Shown: piece after piece, positions 23,500 to 31,957 of the stretch
Layout: each line of letters opens with the position of its first letter
How positions within the stretch are numbered: the stretch's first letter is position 1
DNA from: HGM13006 sp900757695
GTDB lineage: Bacteria; Bacillota; Clostridia; Oscillospirales; Oscillospiraceae
DNA: 34,086 nt
Assembly (NCBI GenBank): GCA_959607825.1
Contig: CAUHNW010000029.1
Location: forward strand, 1 to 34,086
Reading direction: 5' to 3'
Position numbers and translations under genes: made by a program
The notes under the pieces: model-generated
Database searches by the model: none
Told to the model about the DNA's origin: nothing
What the model saw: only the letters and a program-made list of their open reading frames with translations

Positions 23500-23576
23500 G
23501 CGCCAATAGCTCAGCTGGATAGAGCAACTGCCTTCTAAGCAGTAGGTCGGGGGTTCGAGTCCCTCTTGGCGTACCA
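23500..23576 (+). tRNA. tRNA-Arg (anticodon TCT)
   Basis: Acceptor GCGCCAA pairs with TTGGCGT (G1-U72 wobble); anticodon stem ACTGC/GCAGT with loop CTTCTAA gives TCT, reading AGA/AGG. Discriminator A, encoded CCA at 23574-23576. Confidence 0.95.
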
Positions 23577-23611
23577 AGGCAGCCTCTATTGGTTGCAGAA
23601 AGAAGTATATG

Positions 23612-23688
23612 GTGGGTATAGCTTAGCTGGTTAAAGCGCCAGATTGTGGCTCTGGAGACCGTCGGTTCGAATCCGATTACTCACCCCA
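23612..23688 (+). tRNA. tRNA-His (anticodon GTG)
   Basis: Acceptor GTGGGTA pairs with TACTCAC; anticodon loop TTGTGGC gives GTG. An encoded G at 23611 is positioned to be the G-1 that histidyl-tRNA synthetase needs, opposite discriminator C. CCA encoded at 23686-23688. Confidence 0.95.
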
Positions 23689-23730
23689 CTTCTTTATTCT
23701 TGCGGTGTTTGATGCTGCCGGTTTGCATTT

Positions 23731-23806
23731 AGGGATGTGGCCAAGTCGGTTAAGGCACCAGACTTTGACTCTGGAACCGTGGGTTCGAGTCCCGCCATCC
23801 CTGCCA
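23731..23806 (+). tRNA. tRNA-Gln (anticodon TTG)
   Basis: Acceptor AGGGATG pairs with CATCCCT; anticodon stem CCAGA/TCTGG with loop CTTTGAC gives TTG. Discriminator G, encoded CCA at 23804-23806. Confidence 0.95.
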
Positions 23807-23807
23807 T

Positions 23808-23883
23808 GATCCGCTAGCTCAGTCGGTAGAGCACCTGCCTTTTAAGCAGGGTGTCCGGGGTTCGATCCCCCGGCGGGTCACCA
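23808..23883 (+). tRNA. tRNA-Lys (anticodon TTT)
   Basis: Acceptor GATCCGC pairs with GCGGGTC (one T-G pair); anticodon loop CTTTTAA gives TTT. Discriminator A, CCA encoded at 23881-23883. It starts one base after the CCA of tRNA-Gln. Confidence 0.95.
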
Positions 23884-23899
23884 AGGTAAAGATTAAAAG

Positions 23900-23930
23900 C
23901 CCTGAAACTGCAATGGTTTCAGGGTGTTTT
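23900..23930 (+). terminator. Intrinsic terminator of the tRNA operon
   Basis: CCCTGAAAC (23900-23908) and GTTTCAGGG (23916-23924) form a perfect 9-bp stem followed by TGTTTTGCTG, 16 nt past the last tRNA. Confidence 0.8.
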
Positions 23931-23982
23931 GCTGTTATGTGCATTTGTCCTTGCATAGAGAAACATGAAGCGTAAGACTAGA

Positions 23983-24018
23983 GGGTGTGCTGCAAAATCA
24001 TTGCTTTGCAGCACACCC
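23983..24018. terminator. Long hairpin beyond the spore gene operon, probable terminator
   Basis: GGGTGTGCTGCAAA (23983-23996) and TTTGCAGCACACCC (24005-24018) form a perfect 14-bp stem with an 8-nt loop. It lies between the tRNA operon and the convergent cortex-lytic genes. Neither strand has a long T-run, so its efficiency is uncertain. Confidence 0.55.
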
Positions 24019-24062
24019 TTTGTGTAATGATACAAAAACAAGGTTGATCGGTGCCGCTGATA

Positions 24063-24599
24063 CTACCCATTTGCAGGCGGCAGAGAACGATCAAAGGTAC
24101 TGCGGTAGAGCCGGGAGACATCATTGTAGGTGGATTTATCCAATGCACCGCTGACATCGGAATGATTCAATGACTGGATCATCCGCAGCCCTGACTCTGT
24201 GGGACTGTCCACCCTTCCGGTGGGGGAGAGTGGCTGAATCTCCGGATAAATCTGATGCAGTGCGGTCATCATGGCCTGAATCAGATAGACGTGGGGGTGA
24301 CTTTGACCCGGGGAGATCACCAGCTTCGCCGGAAACAGCACCACCGGTCCTTCTGCAATGGAAAGATACGGCACGGCACGATCATAGGCATCCACGATGG
24401 CCTGATGCGTGTCACGGTCTGCGATCCCGGTGATTGGCAGATCGTGTTTCTTTTGAAAAGCGGATACGGCGTTTGCAGTGGCGCTGCCATAAATACCGTC
24501 CGGCACCAGCGTGGGGAGTTCCTCGTCCAACATGGACAGGGTACGCAGCATCAGCTGCAGGCTTTCTATGGGGCCGCTCAGTTTGGGATCTTCGGTCAT
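24063..24599 (-). CDS. Peptidoglycan-binding (PG_binding_1) protein, spore cortex operon
   Basis: 178 aa made of two peptidoglycan-binding repeats. The first runs from about residue 10 to 75 (IESLQLMLRTLSMLDEELPT, DGIYGSATANAVSAFQKKHD) and the second, less regular, from about 95 to 170 (HPHVYLIQAMMTALHQIYPE, GRVDSPTESGLRMIQSLNHS). There is no signal peptide and no catalytic domain. Its ATG overlaps the stop of the SleC-like gene by four bases (ATGA) with an AAGGAGG in front, so it is the last gene of a coupled trio. It may be assembled in the forespore with the SleC-like enzyme. Confidence 0.85.
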   Translation of the reverse strand: MTEDPKLSGPIESLQLMLRTLSMLDEELPTLVPDGIYGSATANAVSAFQKKHDLPITGIADRDTHQAIVDAYDRAVPYLSIAEGPVVLFPAKLVISPGQSHPHVYLIQAMMTALHQIYPEIQPLSPTGRVDSPTESGLRMIQSLNHSDVSGALDKSTYNDVSRLYRSTFDRSLPPANG

Positions 24600-26008
24600 G
24601 AGTTGCTTCCTCCTTTCAGCCCGGGGTCAGACAGGCCCATATACATGGCATAACCGGGGAATTGCCGGTGCCGGACGGTTCCGGCGGCCTGCTGGCCCTG
24701 AGACAGTATGGTGAGATAGCGGCGGAGTTCCTGGGTGGGCTGGCCGCTGGCTCGAAGTCCCAGCTGTGTTTGCAGGCGGGCAATGGCCCGGGTGGTGTTG
24801 CGATCCAACATACCGGTGATCCGGGGGGAGACCATGGGGGCGAATACCGGGGCAACGGTCTGAAGGCTTCGCTGAACGTCTGCGATGGTCTCCACGCTGC
24901 CCCCCGGCGTGCCGGAGAACAAAGTGTCGTTGGAAAGGACGGTGTCCTGAATGCCGTCAAAGCGATTTACGATACTGTCCCATGTGATAGTGCCCACCAG
25001 ACCGCTGGGGGTAAGCCCTGCAAAGCGCTGGTAGGCCAGCACGGAGTCCCGGGTTCCGATTCCGTAGATCCCGTCGATGGTTGGCGCAGAGATCTCCGGG
25101 ATGAACTGTGCCAGAATAGAAAGCATGTATTGCAGCTTGGAGACATATTCGCCGCTGCTGCCCAGGGACAGCACATTGGGGATGTTATAGGAGCCGGTGG
25201 TATATTGCTGCCCTTCGGATTCCAGTTCAGCGAGGCGTGTTACAGCCACATAGATAGAAACGATGGAATACCATGTGGCGCTGCCTACAATGCCGTCAGG
25301 GGTCAAATTGAATATCTGCTGAAATACTCGGACAGCGTCCTCTGTACTGGGGCCGAAGAGACCGTCTACCGGCGAGATTTTTGGAATGGCGGGATAGTTT
25401 CGGGAGATGCGGTTCAAGGCGCCCTGAATGGCAAGGACGCCTTCGCCGGAGGATCCCAGCCGAAGGGGTGTGCCGGGATAAGAGGGGGAGAGATCCTGCA
25501 CCGGCGTGTTCGCCACGATCTCGATGTTGTCACCGTAGTAGTATTTGAGAATGTCCAGATAGGAATACCCCTGCTGGGCAAGCTGTTGACTGCCCCACTG
25601 ACTCATGCCGGAGCAGGTGACGGTGGTGCCATTGCAAAAGGATGTAGAAAGCGGCTCGATGGTGCCCTGCCGTCTTACATAGCTTTGAAACAGCTCGTCT
25701 ACCAACACGCTGACGTTTTCAAAGATGTCTCGCCCTTTGATAAACTTCTGGTCATAGGCGGTGGAACTTGTGATGTCAAAGTTGTAGCCGCGGCTGGGGT
25801 AGTATTCCAGATAGATCTTGTTGAGCGCAAAGGAAATCTGTGCCAGAATATTGGCCCGGATGGCCTCTTCCTCCCAAGTGGGGTAGATCTCACTGGAAGC
25901 AACATTTTTGATGTAGTCCGGAAAGCTGACGGTGACGTTTTCGGCATCAGAGCCCGGTGGGCCAAGATGCACGGTGATGGATGCGGGGATGTAGGGCGTA
26001 TCGCTCAT
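24596..26008 (-). CDS. sleC: SleC-like spore cortex-lytic protein (SpoIID/LytB domain plus PG-binding repeats)
   Basis: 470 aa from ATG 26008 (GGAG 7 nt upstream; an in-frame ATG lies six codons earlier). Residues about 1-165 form a SpoIID/LytB-type domain with ITVHLGPPGSDAENVTVSF, the likely catalytic Glu in NVASSEIYPTWEEEAIRANI, and GMSQWGSQQLAQQGYSYLDI. Three peptidoglycan-binding repeats follow (LRLGSSGEGVLAIQGALNRI, LSLGSSGEYVSKLQYMLSIL and a divergent third). SleC of Clostridium cleaves cortex peptidoglycan during germination and has a related SpoIID-like core with a PG-binding domain. Here there are more repeats, and a separate small protein precedes it. The SleC assignment is by domain content and motif memory. 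Confidence 0.78.
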   Translation of the reverse strand: MSDTPYIPASITVHLGPPGSDAENVTVSFPDYIKNVASSEIYPTWEEEAIRANILAQISFALNKIYLEYYPSRGYNFDITSSTAYDQKFIKGRDIFENVSVLVDELFQSYVRRQGTIEPLSTSFCNGTTVTCSGMSQWGSQQLAQQGYSYLDILKYYYGDNIEIVANTPVQDLSPSYPGTPLRLGSSGEGVLAIQGALNRISRNYPAIPKISPVDGLFGPSTEDAVRVFQQIFNLTPDGIVGSATWYSIVSIYVAVTRLAELESEGQQYTTGSYNIPNVLSLGSSGEYVSKLQYMLSILAQFIPEISAPTIDGIYGIGTRDSVLAYQRFAGLTPSGLVGTITWDSIVNRFDGIQDTVLSNDTLFSGTPGGSVETIADVQRSLQTVAPVFAPMVSPRITGMLDRNTTRAIARLQTQLGLRASGQPTQELRRYLTILSQGQQAAGTVRHRQFPGYAMYMGLSDPGLKGGSNS

Positions 26009-26409
26009 GGTTCCGCTCCTTCCCAAATTGGCTGCGGGGTAAAATTCAGGCCGATCTGTCCGGCATTGTCTGCGTCAAAACGTTGAAGCGGAACCATGCG
26101 GATGGTCTGGATGGTCTCAATGCCCGGGAAAATCTGAAGGCCGGTGAGTACAGCACGCTCATAGTCAGGGTGCTCAATGATCGCCTGAAGTCCGGTCCAT
26201 GGCTGTACACCGGATTCCGGGGATTGGCTCAAAGTGGCCTTTGGCGCTGAGATGACGATCGGATCCGTCTCGCCAGAGGAGTTTGTAACTCGAATGCCCA
26301 GCAGCGTGCCCGGAGCATCCTGGAGGCGCACCAGTACAGCGGCGCCTTCCACCGGAAGATTGGCAATGGATGTGAAAACACGAAAGATCAATGTTCCGTT
26401 TTCCTGCAA
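26005..26409 (-). CDS. Small carboxypeptidase-regulatory/transthyretin-like domain protein, spore cortex operon
   Basis: 134 aa. The core GTLIFRVFTSIANLPVEGAA, then VLVRLQDAPGTLLGIRVTNS and SGETDPIVISAPKA, follows the CarboxypepD_reg-like beta-sandwich pattern. No signal peptide is present. The start is TTG 26409 with AGGAGG 8 nt upstream. Its stop overlaps the SleC-like start (ATGA), so the three genes are translationally coupled. It may act as an N-terminal accessory or pro-domain partner of the cortex-lytic enzyme, which is inference. Confidence 0.75.
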   Translation of the reverse strand: MQENGTLIFRVFTSIANLPVEGAAVLVRLQDAPGTLLGIRVTNSSGETDPIVISAPKATLSQSPESGVQPWTGLQAIIEHPDYERAVLTGLQIFPGIETIQTIRMVPLQRFDADNAGQIGLNFTPQPIWEGAEP

Positions 26410-26751
26410 AAGTATGTCCTCCTTTCTAAGGGCCCTGCGGCGGAGCAGAAGGGGAGCGGCGTCCGCAGCTGAGGAAGCCCTGCTTCATACCTGAAAAAAG
26501 AATATGCGCCAAGAAGGCGCCTTAGAACCTGACTTCTTTTCCGCAGTATCGAATGCACTGCCGTTCTGGCGAAAGTAGCAATTTTTGCACTGGTATTTTG
26601 TTGGATATGTTATGAAATATGCGAAAATAACACTATGAGAACCGATTAAATTGTGATATAATAGCCAAAACAGATGCGGTTTTTCGTATCAGAGTCCCCG
26701 TATCTGTCACCCTGGCCGCATGGCGGCACGCATTTTAGGAGGGAACCCGAG
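26410..26751. other. Divergent intergenic region between spore operon and Gld-type operon
   Basis: 342 bp without a supported gene. The leftward part holds the AGGAGG of the TTG-started spore gene and a GC-rich stretch with a CTGCGG/CCGCAG inverted repeat (near 26446 and 26465). GCGCC-AAGAA-GGCGC (about 26508-26522) is a short hairpin. An extended -10 promoter, TGA-TATAAT (TATAAT at 26657-26662), faces right toward the Gld-type operon; no good -35 is seen. I found no convincing sporulation sigma-factor promoter. Confidence 0.6.
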
Positions 26752-27714
26752 ATGATTGAAGTATCCGGATTGACCAAAACCTATGGCAACAAGCGAGGCA
26801 TTACTGATATCTCCTTCACCATCAATGAAGGTGAGATCGTTGGCTTCCTTGGGCCCAATGGCGCTGGTAAGTCCACCACGATGAATGTGATCACCGGCTA
26901 TCTTTCGGCTACGGCTGGCGCAGCGAAGGTTGCTGGCATCGACATTCTGGAGAATCCGCTGGAGGCAAAGAAGCATATTGGCTATCTGCCGCAGGATCCC
27001 CCGCTGTATCTGGACATGACCGTAGACGAGTATCTGAACTTCATCTACGATATCAAGGGCGTGAAAAGCGCCGGAAAGGATCGGAAGGAACATATTGACC
27101 GGATCTGCGAGATGGTTGGCATTACCCATGTGCGCTCCCGTGTCATCAACAACCTTTCGGGCGGCTATAAGCAGCGTTGCGGTTTGGCGCAGGCGCTGGT
27201 GGGTGACCCCGATGTACTGATCCTCGATGAGCCCACGGTCGGCCTTGACCCCAAGCAGATCATCGAGATCCGAAACGTTATCAAGGATCTGGGGAAAAAC
27301 CGCACGATTATTCTTTCTACCCATATTTTGCAGGAGGTCTCCGCCGTGTGTGAGCGGGTACTGGTCATCAACAATGGCCGTCTGGTGGCTGATGACACGC
27401 CTACCCATCTTTCGGCCATGCTCACCGGTGAGCATAAGCTGGAATACCGGATCGCAGGTCCCAAGGACAAGGTCGTTCAGGTGCTCCGGTCTGTGGACGG
27501 CGTAAAGGTCGTAACGCCCACCATTGAGGCGGAGCCCGGTGCCTTTGAATATCTTGTGGAATCCGCAGAACATCTGGATGTGCGCAAGCTCATTTTCGCA
27601 GCGCTGTCCAAGGCGGGCTACCCGGTGCTGCTGCTGAAAAATCAGGATCTGTCGCTGGAGGATGTGTTTATCCAGCTGACCGCTGATAAAAAATCTTCCG
27701 CGAAAAGAGGTTAA
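26752..27714 (+). CDS. ABC transporter ATP-binding protein, GldA-like
   Basis: 320 aa. Walker A is GPNGAGKST at 34-42, signature LSGGYKQR, Walker B VLILDEPTVGLDP, and the H-loop is in IILSTHILQEV. A C-terminal ~100-residue extension (EHKLEYRIAGPKDKVVQVLR) is typical of the DrrA/GldA type. ATG 26752 has AGGAGG 9 nt upstream; the frame opens earlier at 26674 but without homology. It leads an operon with a permease, a GldG-like protein and a DUF4340-like protein. In Bacteroidetes GldA/F/G supports gliding; in Firmicutes these operons occur without gliding and their role is unknown. Confidence 0.92.
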   Translation: MIEVSGLTKTYGNKRGITDISFTINEGEIVGFLGPNGAGKSTTMNVITGYLSATAGAAKVAGIDILENPLEAKKHIGYLPQDPPLYLDMTVDEYLNFIYDIKGVKSAGKDRKEHIDRICEMVGITHVRSRVINNLSGGYKQRCGLAQALVGDPDVLILDEPTVGLDPKQIIEIRNVIKDLGKNRTIILSTHILQEVSAVCERVLVINNGRLVADDTPTHLSAMLTGEHKLEYRIAGPKDKVVQVLRSVDGVKVVTPTIEAEPGAFEYLVESAEHLDVRKLIFAALSKAGYPVLLLKNQDLSLEDVFIQLTADKKSSAKRG

Positions 27715-27720
27715 ACTGAC

Positions 27721-28425
27721 ATGTCTGCTATTTTCAAGCGAGATCTCCGTGCCTACTTCAAATCGCCTCTGGGCTATGTCTACCTTGCGGCGTTTGTGCT
27801 GGTACTGAATATCTATTTTTATTTGATGAACGTGTATTCCGGTTCCAGCAGTATGGACGGGATCTTCTCCTTTATTGTTACCATGTGCGTGTTCCTGATC
27901 CCCATCCTCACCATGCGTACATTTGCTGAGGACTATAAGCAGAAGACGGATCAGCTGCTGTTCACGGCTCCTGTGCGGCTTACCGGCATCGTGCTGGGCA
28001 AGTTCTTTGCGGCGCTGGTGGTCTTTGCCATCGGCATCCTCATTACGCTGGTTTATGTGGTAGTCATTTCCTCCTGGGGACAGCTGGAGGCTGCTACAGT
28101 CATCGGCAACTATGTGGCGATTCTTGCCACGGCCATGGCGTTTATCTCCATCGGCGTATTTATTTCCTCGCTGACTCAGAACCAGCTGGTGGCCTGCGTG
28201 GCAACGGTTGCAGTGTTCCTGGGCCTGTACCTCATGGACTATTCCTACAGCTTCATGAAGGCCACATGGGCGAAGAATCTCATTTACTACTTTTCCATGT
28301 TCCGGCGCTATGAGGACTTTGCTCAGGGCATCTTCTCATTCGCCGACCTGTTCTTCTACCTCAGCGTTGCCGGTACCTTTGTGTTCCTGACCGTGCGGAT
28401 GCTGGAGAGAAAACGCTGGAGCTAA
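27721..28425 (+). CDS. ABC transporter permease, GldF-like
   Basis: 234 aa with six membrane helices, beginning MSAIFKRDLRAYFKSPLGYV, the ABC-2 type signature, then YLAAFVLVLNIYFYLMNVYS. The middle TMRTFAEDYKQKTDQLLFTA with PVRLTGIVLGKFFAAL is characteristic of GldF-type permeases. It starts 6 bp after the ATPase gene, which it must pair with. Substrate unknown. Confidence 0.9.
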   Translation: MSAIFKRDLRAYFKSPLGYVYLAAFVLVLNIYFYLMNVYSGSSSMDGIFSFIVTMCVFLIPILTMRTFAEDYKQKTDQLLFTAPVRLTGIVLGKFFAALVVFAIGILITLVYVVVISSWGQLEAATVIGNYVAILATAMAFISIGVFISSLTQNQLVACVATVAVFLGLYLMDYSYSFMKATWAKNLIYYFSMFRRYEDFAQGIFSFADLFFYLSVAGTFVFLTVRMLERKRWS

Positions 28426-28441
28426 GGAGGACCCAAACGCT

Positions 28442-29962
28442 ATGAGCAACAAGAAGAATCAAGAAGTGAAGCCGGTGGACGCAGCCGGGTCCAGCGCACA
28501 GCTGGGCAAACAGCGCCGTATGAAGATCGGCGTTTTGGCGCTGATCTCCACCATTGTGGTGATCGCTGCAGTGATCGCCGTGAACTACTTTGTAGACTAC
28601 ATCGCAGACCGCTATGTGCTGGAGCTCGACATGACCAAGGAGTCTGAGTATGAGATCTCTGATGAGACCGTTCAGCTTCTCGATACCCTGGAGGAGCCCA
28701 TTACCATTACGGTACTGTGCGATGAGACCGACTATGCCAACGACAGTGACCTGCGCCGTCTGCCCAAGGTGCTCCAGCGCTATGAGCAGCTGAGCCACGG
28801 CAGTGTAACCGTTAAGTACATCAACGCTGTGAACAATCCTGCAATTTTTTCGCAGTATGACCAGCTGGGTGACCTCAGCTCGGGGGATATCATTGTAGAG
28901 AGCGCTAAGCGCTATAAGTCCATGAGCCCCTACGATCTGCTGGAATACCAGAGCAGCAACTCTTCTTCCTCCAGCAGCTCCGGCAGCAATACCAAGTACC
29001 TTACCGGACTTCGTGCCGAGCAGCGGCTGACCTCTGCAATCCTCTATGTTATCGCCAATAAGGTTCCCAAGGCTGCCTATACCATCGGCCATCAGGAGAG
29101 CGAGGAGCATGAGACGCTGGATACGCTCTTGACCTCTGCCAACTATGATGTGACCACCCTGAGCCTCATGCAGGAGGGACAGGTGCCCGATGACATCGAC
29201 ATGCTGATCATCTCTCAGCCGCAGGGCGACTTTACCAGTGAGGAGATTGATGCACTGGAAGAGTTCATGAACAATGGCGGCAAGATGATCGTGTCCTTTG
29301 CCTCTAACACGCCGAACCTCACCAATCTGGAAGAGTATTTCGAGGAGTGGGGCGTTGCCTATGAGGATAAGATGGTATATGATAACGAGCGCTGCTTTGC
29401 CGGTACCAACTTCTATCTGATGCCCAATGTCAATACCGTGGAGGGCCTGACGGATAACCTCGACAGCAAGAGCTATGTGATCATCCCCGGTGCACGTCCC
29501 ATTACGACCTTGTGGGATCAGGACAACTGGAGAGGCACGCAGGTGCTGATGTCTACCTCCAACAATTCCTATGCCAAGGATCTCTCTTCCGAGACCACCA
29601 GCTATGAGCAGACCAGTGATGATGCCACCGGCCCCTTCAATGTGGGCGTGCTGGCTTATCAGAACTCCATGCACAATCTGGACAGCACCTATTCCTATGC
29701 CCTGTTCCTGAACGCCGGTTTCCTCAGCGACAGTACGCTGGACAACACCGCATTCCTGAACAAAGACTATGTGATGGCTGCGCTGAACTTTATGAGCGAT
29801 GACACCGAGGCCGTCTCTATTGCCTCCAAGGATCTGACCTCCAGCACCCTGGCAGTACCCGGCTCCGCAAAGAGCGTACTGTTCTATCTGCTGATCATTA
29901 TCATTCCCGGCGTATGCCTTGCAGCTGGCATTGCAGTGTGGGCCAGAAGGAGACATAAGTAA
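28442..29962 (+). CDS. GldG-like ABC-associated membrane protein
   Basis: 506 aa. A cytoplasmic head of about 25 residues, a signal-anchor helix (IGVLALISTIVVIAAVIAVN), then a long extracytoplasmic region with the ABC_transp_aux/GldG pattern (YEISDETVQLLDTLEEPITI, YEQLSHGSVTVKYINAVNNP, then VPDDIDMLIISQPQGDFTSE). A poly-Ser tract (about 175-185) interrupts the fold. A C-terminal helix (VLFYLLIIIIPGVCLAAGIA) ends in ARRRHK. Coupled to the next gene by a one-base overlap (TAATG). Confidence 0.88.
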   Translation: MSNKKNQEVKPVDAAGSSAQLGKQRRMKIGVLALISTIVVIAAVIAVNYFVDYIADRYVLELDMTKESEYEISDETVQLLDTLEEPITITVLCDETDYANDSDLRRLPKVLQRYEQLSHGSVTVKYINAVNNPAIFSQYDQLGDLSSGDIIVESAKRYKSMSPYDLLEYQSSNSSSSSSSGSNTKYLTGLRAEQRLTSAILYVIANKVPKAAYTIGHQESEEHETLDTLLTSANYDVTTLSLMQEGQVPDDIDMLIISQPQGDFTSEEIDALEEFMNNGGKMIVSFASNTPNLTNLEEYFEEWGVAYEDKMVYDNERCFAGTNFYLMPNVNTVEGLTDNLDSKSYVIIPGARPITTLWDQDNWRGTQVLMSTSNNSYAKDLSSETTSYEQTSDDATGPFNVGVLAYQNSMHNLDSTYSYALFLNAGFLSDSTLDNTAFLNKDYVMAALNFMSDDTEAVSIASKDLTSSTLAVPGSAKSVLFYLLIIIIPGVCLAAGIAVWARRRHK

Positions 29963-31500
29963 TGAAAAGCCTGAAAACCATTATTATTGCAGGCATTGTC
30001 CTAGTGGTATTTGTCATTGCGTCTGTGGTAGTGATGCATATGCCCAATTCCTCAGATGCCCAGACGGAAGTCAGTGCGGCTTCCAGCGAAGAGAGCACTG
30101 CGGAGGAAGCTGTCTATGTGATCAACCGTGATTACGACACGCTGACAGGCTTTACCGTAGTGCCAACAGAACGGAAGGTCAATGAGGATACCGCCTATGC
30201 CTATGCATCCGAAGCGCTGGATGTGAAGATCAGTAAGTCTACCGACGAAAACGGCAGCACCACTTTCGACTATGAGGTGTCTCCGGATCCCGGCAAATTT
30301 GAATACGATACCTCCATGTTCCGCTCCATGATGTATACGCTGACCTCCATTTCTGCCGGTTCTGTGGTGGAAAAGGATGCGAAGGATCTGAGCGTTTACG
30401 GCCTTGATGATCCTACCGCAACCATTAAGACCTATTATGAGGACGGCTCGGAGGTGGATCTGATCATTGGATCTCAGGCACCGGTAGACGAAGCGTATTA
30501 CTGCATGACCAGCGAGTCCGGCGATGTATATACCATTGGCTCCTATGTGGACTCCCTGCTGGTACGGCGGCCCATTGAGTACCGTGCGATTACGCTGTTC
30601 CCCACTTATACCGAGGATGATATTTATACCAATATCAATTGGGTAAAGCTCACCAACCGGGATGGCAGTGAGATCGAGATTCAGCTGGACAGCGACCAGT
30701 CCAATGAGTACAATACCGAGGGAAGCCAGTATGTGATGCTGGAGCCCTATCAGGTGTCTGGTAATGCGACTACCATCCAGCAGAATATTCTGGATGTGGT
30801 TGCGACATTGTCCTTGGGCAGCATCATCAAGGACATTGACGAGAGCGAATATGCCGAGTACGGTCTTGACCAGCCCGCAAAGCTGGAAATGACCGATACC
30901 TCCGGCAATGAAGTCCATCTGCTGATCGGTAATACCTGCCCCAATGCAGACTATACCTATTGCATGCTGGAGGGGACCGATACACTGATCACCTGCACCT
31001 CCACGGCAGTTGCATGGGAAGGTGTCAGCTATGTGCAGTTTATGCTCCGTTCCATCTGGACCTACAGCATTGAGGACCTCAAGAATCTGGATATTCGCAT
31101 TGACGACAATGCCTATAGCGTAGACGTTACCCACTATACCAAGAAGAACGCCAACGGTAATGATGCCGACGGTGTTCAGGGCACACTGGATGGCGAGGAG
31201 ATCAGCGAGACCAACATTCGTCGGCTCTACATCAAGTGCCTGTATTTCCGGGTAGTGGATAACCTGACCGATGAGGAGAAGAAGCAGTACGCAGATGCGG
31301 AAGCAACGTCTACCATCACCGTGAACCTCAACAGCGGCGAGAGCCATACGCTGGAGCTGATCCCCATGACGGATCGTAAGTACGCCATGCGTCTGGACGG
31401 CGAGACGGAGTACTACTGCTATAAGAAGAATCTCACCAGTCTGGAAAAGGCGATTTCCTATGTGAAGAATGGGGAAGAGCTGGATTTCAATTTTGATTGA
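29962..31500 (+). CDS. DUF4340-like membrane-anchored extracytoplasmic protein
   Basis: 512 aa with one N-terminal anchor helix (TIIIAGIVLVVFVIASVVVM), then an acidic extracellular part. Two tandem units are visible: LSVYGLDDPTATIKTYYEDG with VDLIIGSQAPVDEAYYCM, and EYAEYGLDQPAKLEMTDTSG with VHLLIGNTCPNADYTYCMLE. The YGLDxP...GN/GS-x-x...YYC pattern is that of DUF4340. The gene ends the Gld-type operon and is followed by a strong terminator. Function unknown; envelope location is clear from the anchor. Confidence 0.85.
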   Translation: MKSLKTIIIAGIVLVVFVIASVVVMHMPNSSDAQTEVSAASSEESTAEEAVYVINRDYDTLTGFTVVPTERKVNEDTAYAYASEALDVKISKSTDENGSTTFDYEVSPDPGKFEYDTSMFRSMMYTLTSISAGSVVEKDAKDLSVYGLDDPTATIKTYYEDGSEVDLIIGSQAPVDEAYYCMTSESGDVYTIGSYVDSLLVRRPIEYRAITLFPTYTEDDIYTNINWVKLTNRDGSEIEIQLDSDQSNEYNTEGSQYVMLEPYQVSGNATTIQQNILDVVATLSLGSIIKDIDESEYAEYGLDQPAKLEMTDTSGNEVHLLIGNTCPNADYTYCMLEGTDTLITCTSTAVAWEGVSYVQFMLRSIWTYSIEDLKNLDIRIDDNAYSVDVTHYTKKNANGNDADGVQGTLDGEEISETNIRRLYIKCLYFRVVDNLTDEEKKQYADAEATSTITVNLNSGESHTLELIPMTDRKYAMRLDGETEYYCYKKNLTSLEKAISYVKNGEELDFNFD

Positions 31501-31514
31501 TTCCTGAAAAACGT

Positions 31515-31553
31515 AAATACCCGCTGTGTATTTTGCACAGCGGGTATTTTGCG
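31515..31553 (+). terminator. Intrinsic terminator of the Gld-type operon
   Basis: ATACCCGCTGTG (31517-31528) and CACAGCGGGTAT (31536-31547) form a perfect 12-bp stem, extendable by flanking A/T pairs, followed by TTTTGCGG. Confidence 0.85.
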
Positions 31554-31579
31554 GTTCTACGTCAATAGTTGGGGTAGCA

Positions 31580-31629
31580 AAAAAGAATAAGTACCAAGTC
31601 GTGTCGAGTGGAAACTCTCGGCACGACTT
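31580..31629 (-). terminator. Terminator after the small conserved protein gene
   Basis: AAGTCGTGTCGAG (31596-31608) and CTCGGCACGACTT (31617-31629) pair with one mismatch-type pair around an 8-nt loop. It abuts the stop of the minus-strand 89-aa gene. The minus-strand tail runs GGTACTTATTCTTTTTT. Confidence 0.75.
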
Positions 31630-31899
31630 TTATGCATCCTTGTTCTTGTCCTCCTTTGCTTCGACAAACCACTTATTACCTTCATGAAAGAGGAACGACT
31701 CCTTTCCTCTGATCATGACCGTGTAGCGGATGCCGCCACCCCCAACCTTGTTGGAGCTGGCGCGGCATTTGTACTTGAGCTGTTCGATCTGAAAAACCCT
31801 TCCGTCCTTCCATCGGATCAGCATCGGGATGATTGTTCCCTCTTCATCGACATCCAGATTGACTCTGACGTAGGCTTTTCTGCATTGTAAATTGTTCAT
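31630..31899 (-). CDS. Small conserved protein of unknown function
   Basis: 89 aa, basic, no membrane segment or signal peptide. Recognisable blocks are QCRKAYVRVNLDVDEEGTII, PMLIRWKDGRVFQIEQL, GGGIRYTVMIRGKESFLFHE and NKWFVEAKE, which suggest a compact all-beta domain. I recall similar small proteins beside XRE regulators and Y-family polymerase genes in Firmicute mobile regions, but cannot confirm this here. Start ATG 31899 has GGAGG 6 nt upstream. It is transcribed away from the XRE/ImmA pair and shares their operator region. Confidence 0.7.
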   Translation of the reverse strand: MNNLQCRKAYVRVNLDVDEEGTIIPMLIRWKDGRVFQIEQLKYKCRASSNKVGGGGIRYTVMIRGKESFLFHEGNKWFVEAKEDKNKDA

Positions 31900-31957
31900 A
31901 AGCGTCCTCCGTTCCTAAAAAAGTTGCCTGTTTCCGACACGAATTTCGCCAAGAATG

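Noticed and set aside
23419..23883. Regularly spaced repeats resembling a CRISPR array
   Set aside because: The repeated segments are the conserved T-arm and D-arm sequences of five different tRNAs.
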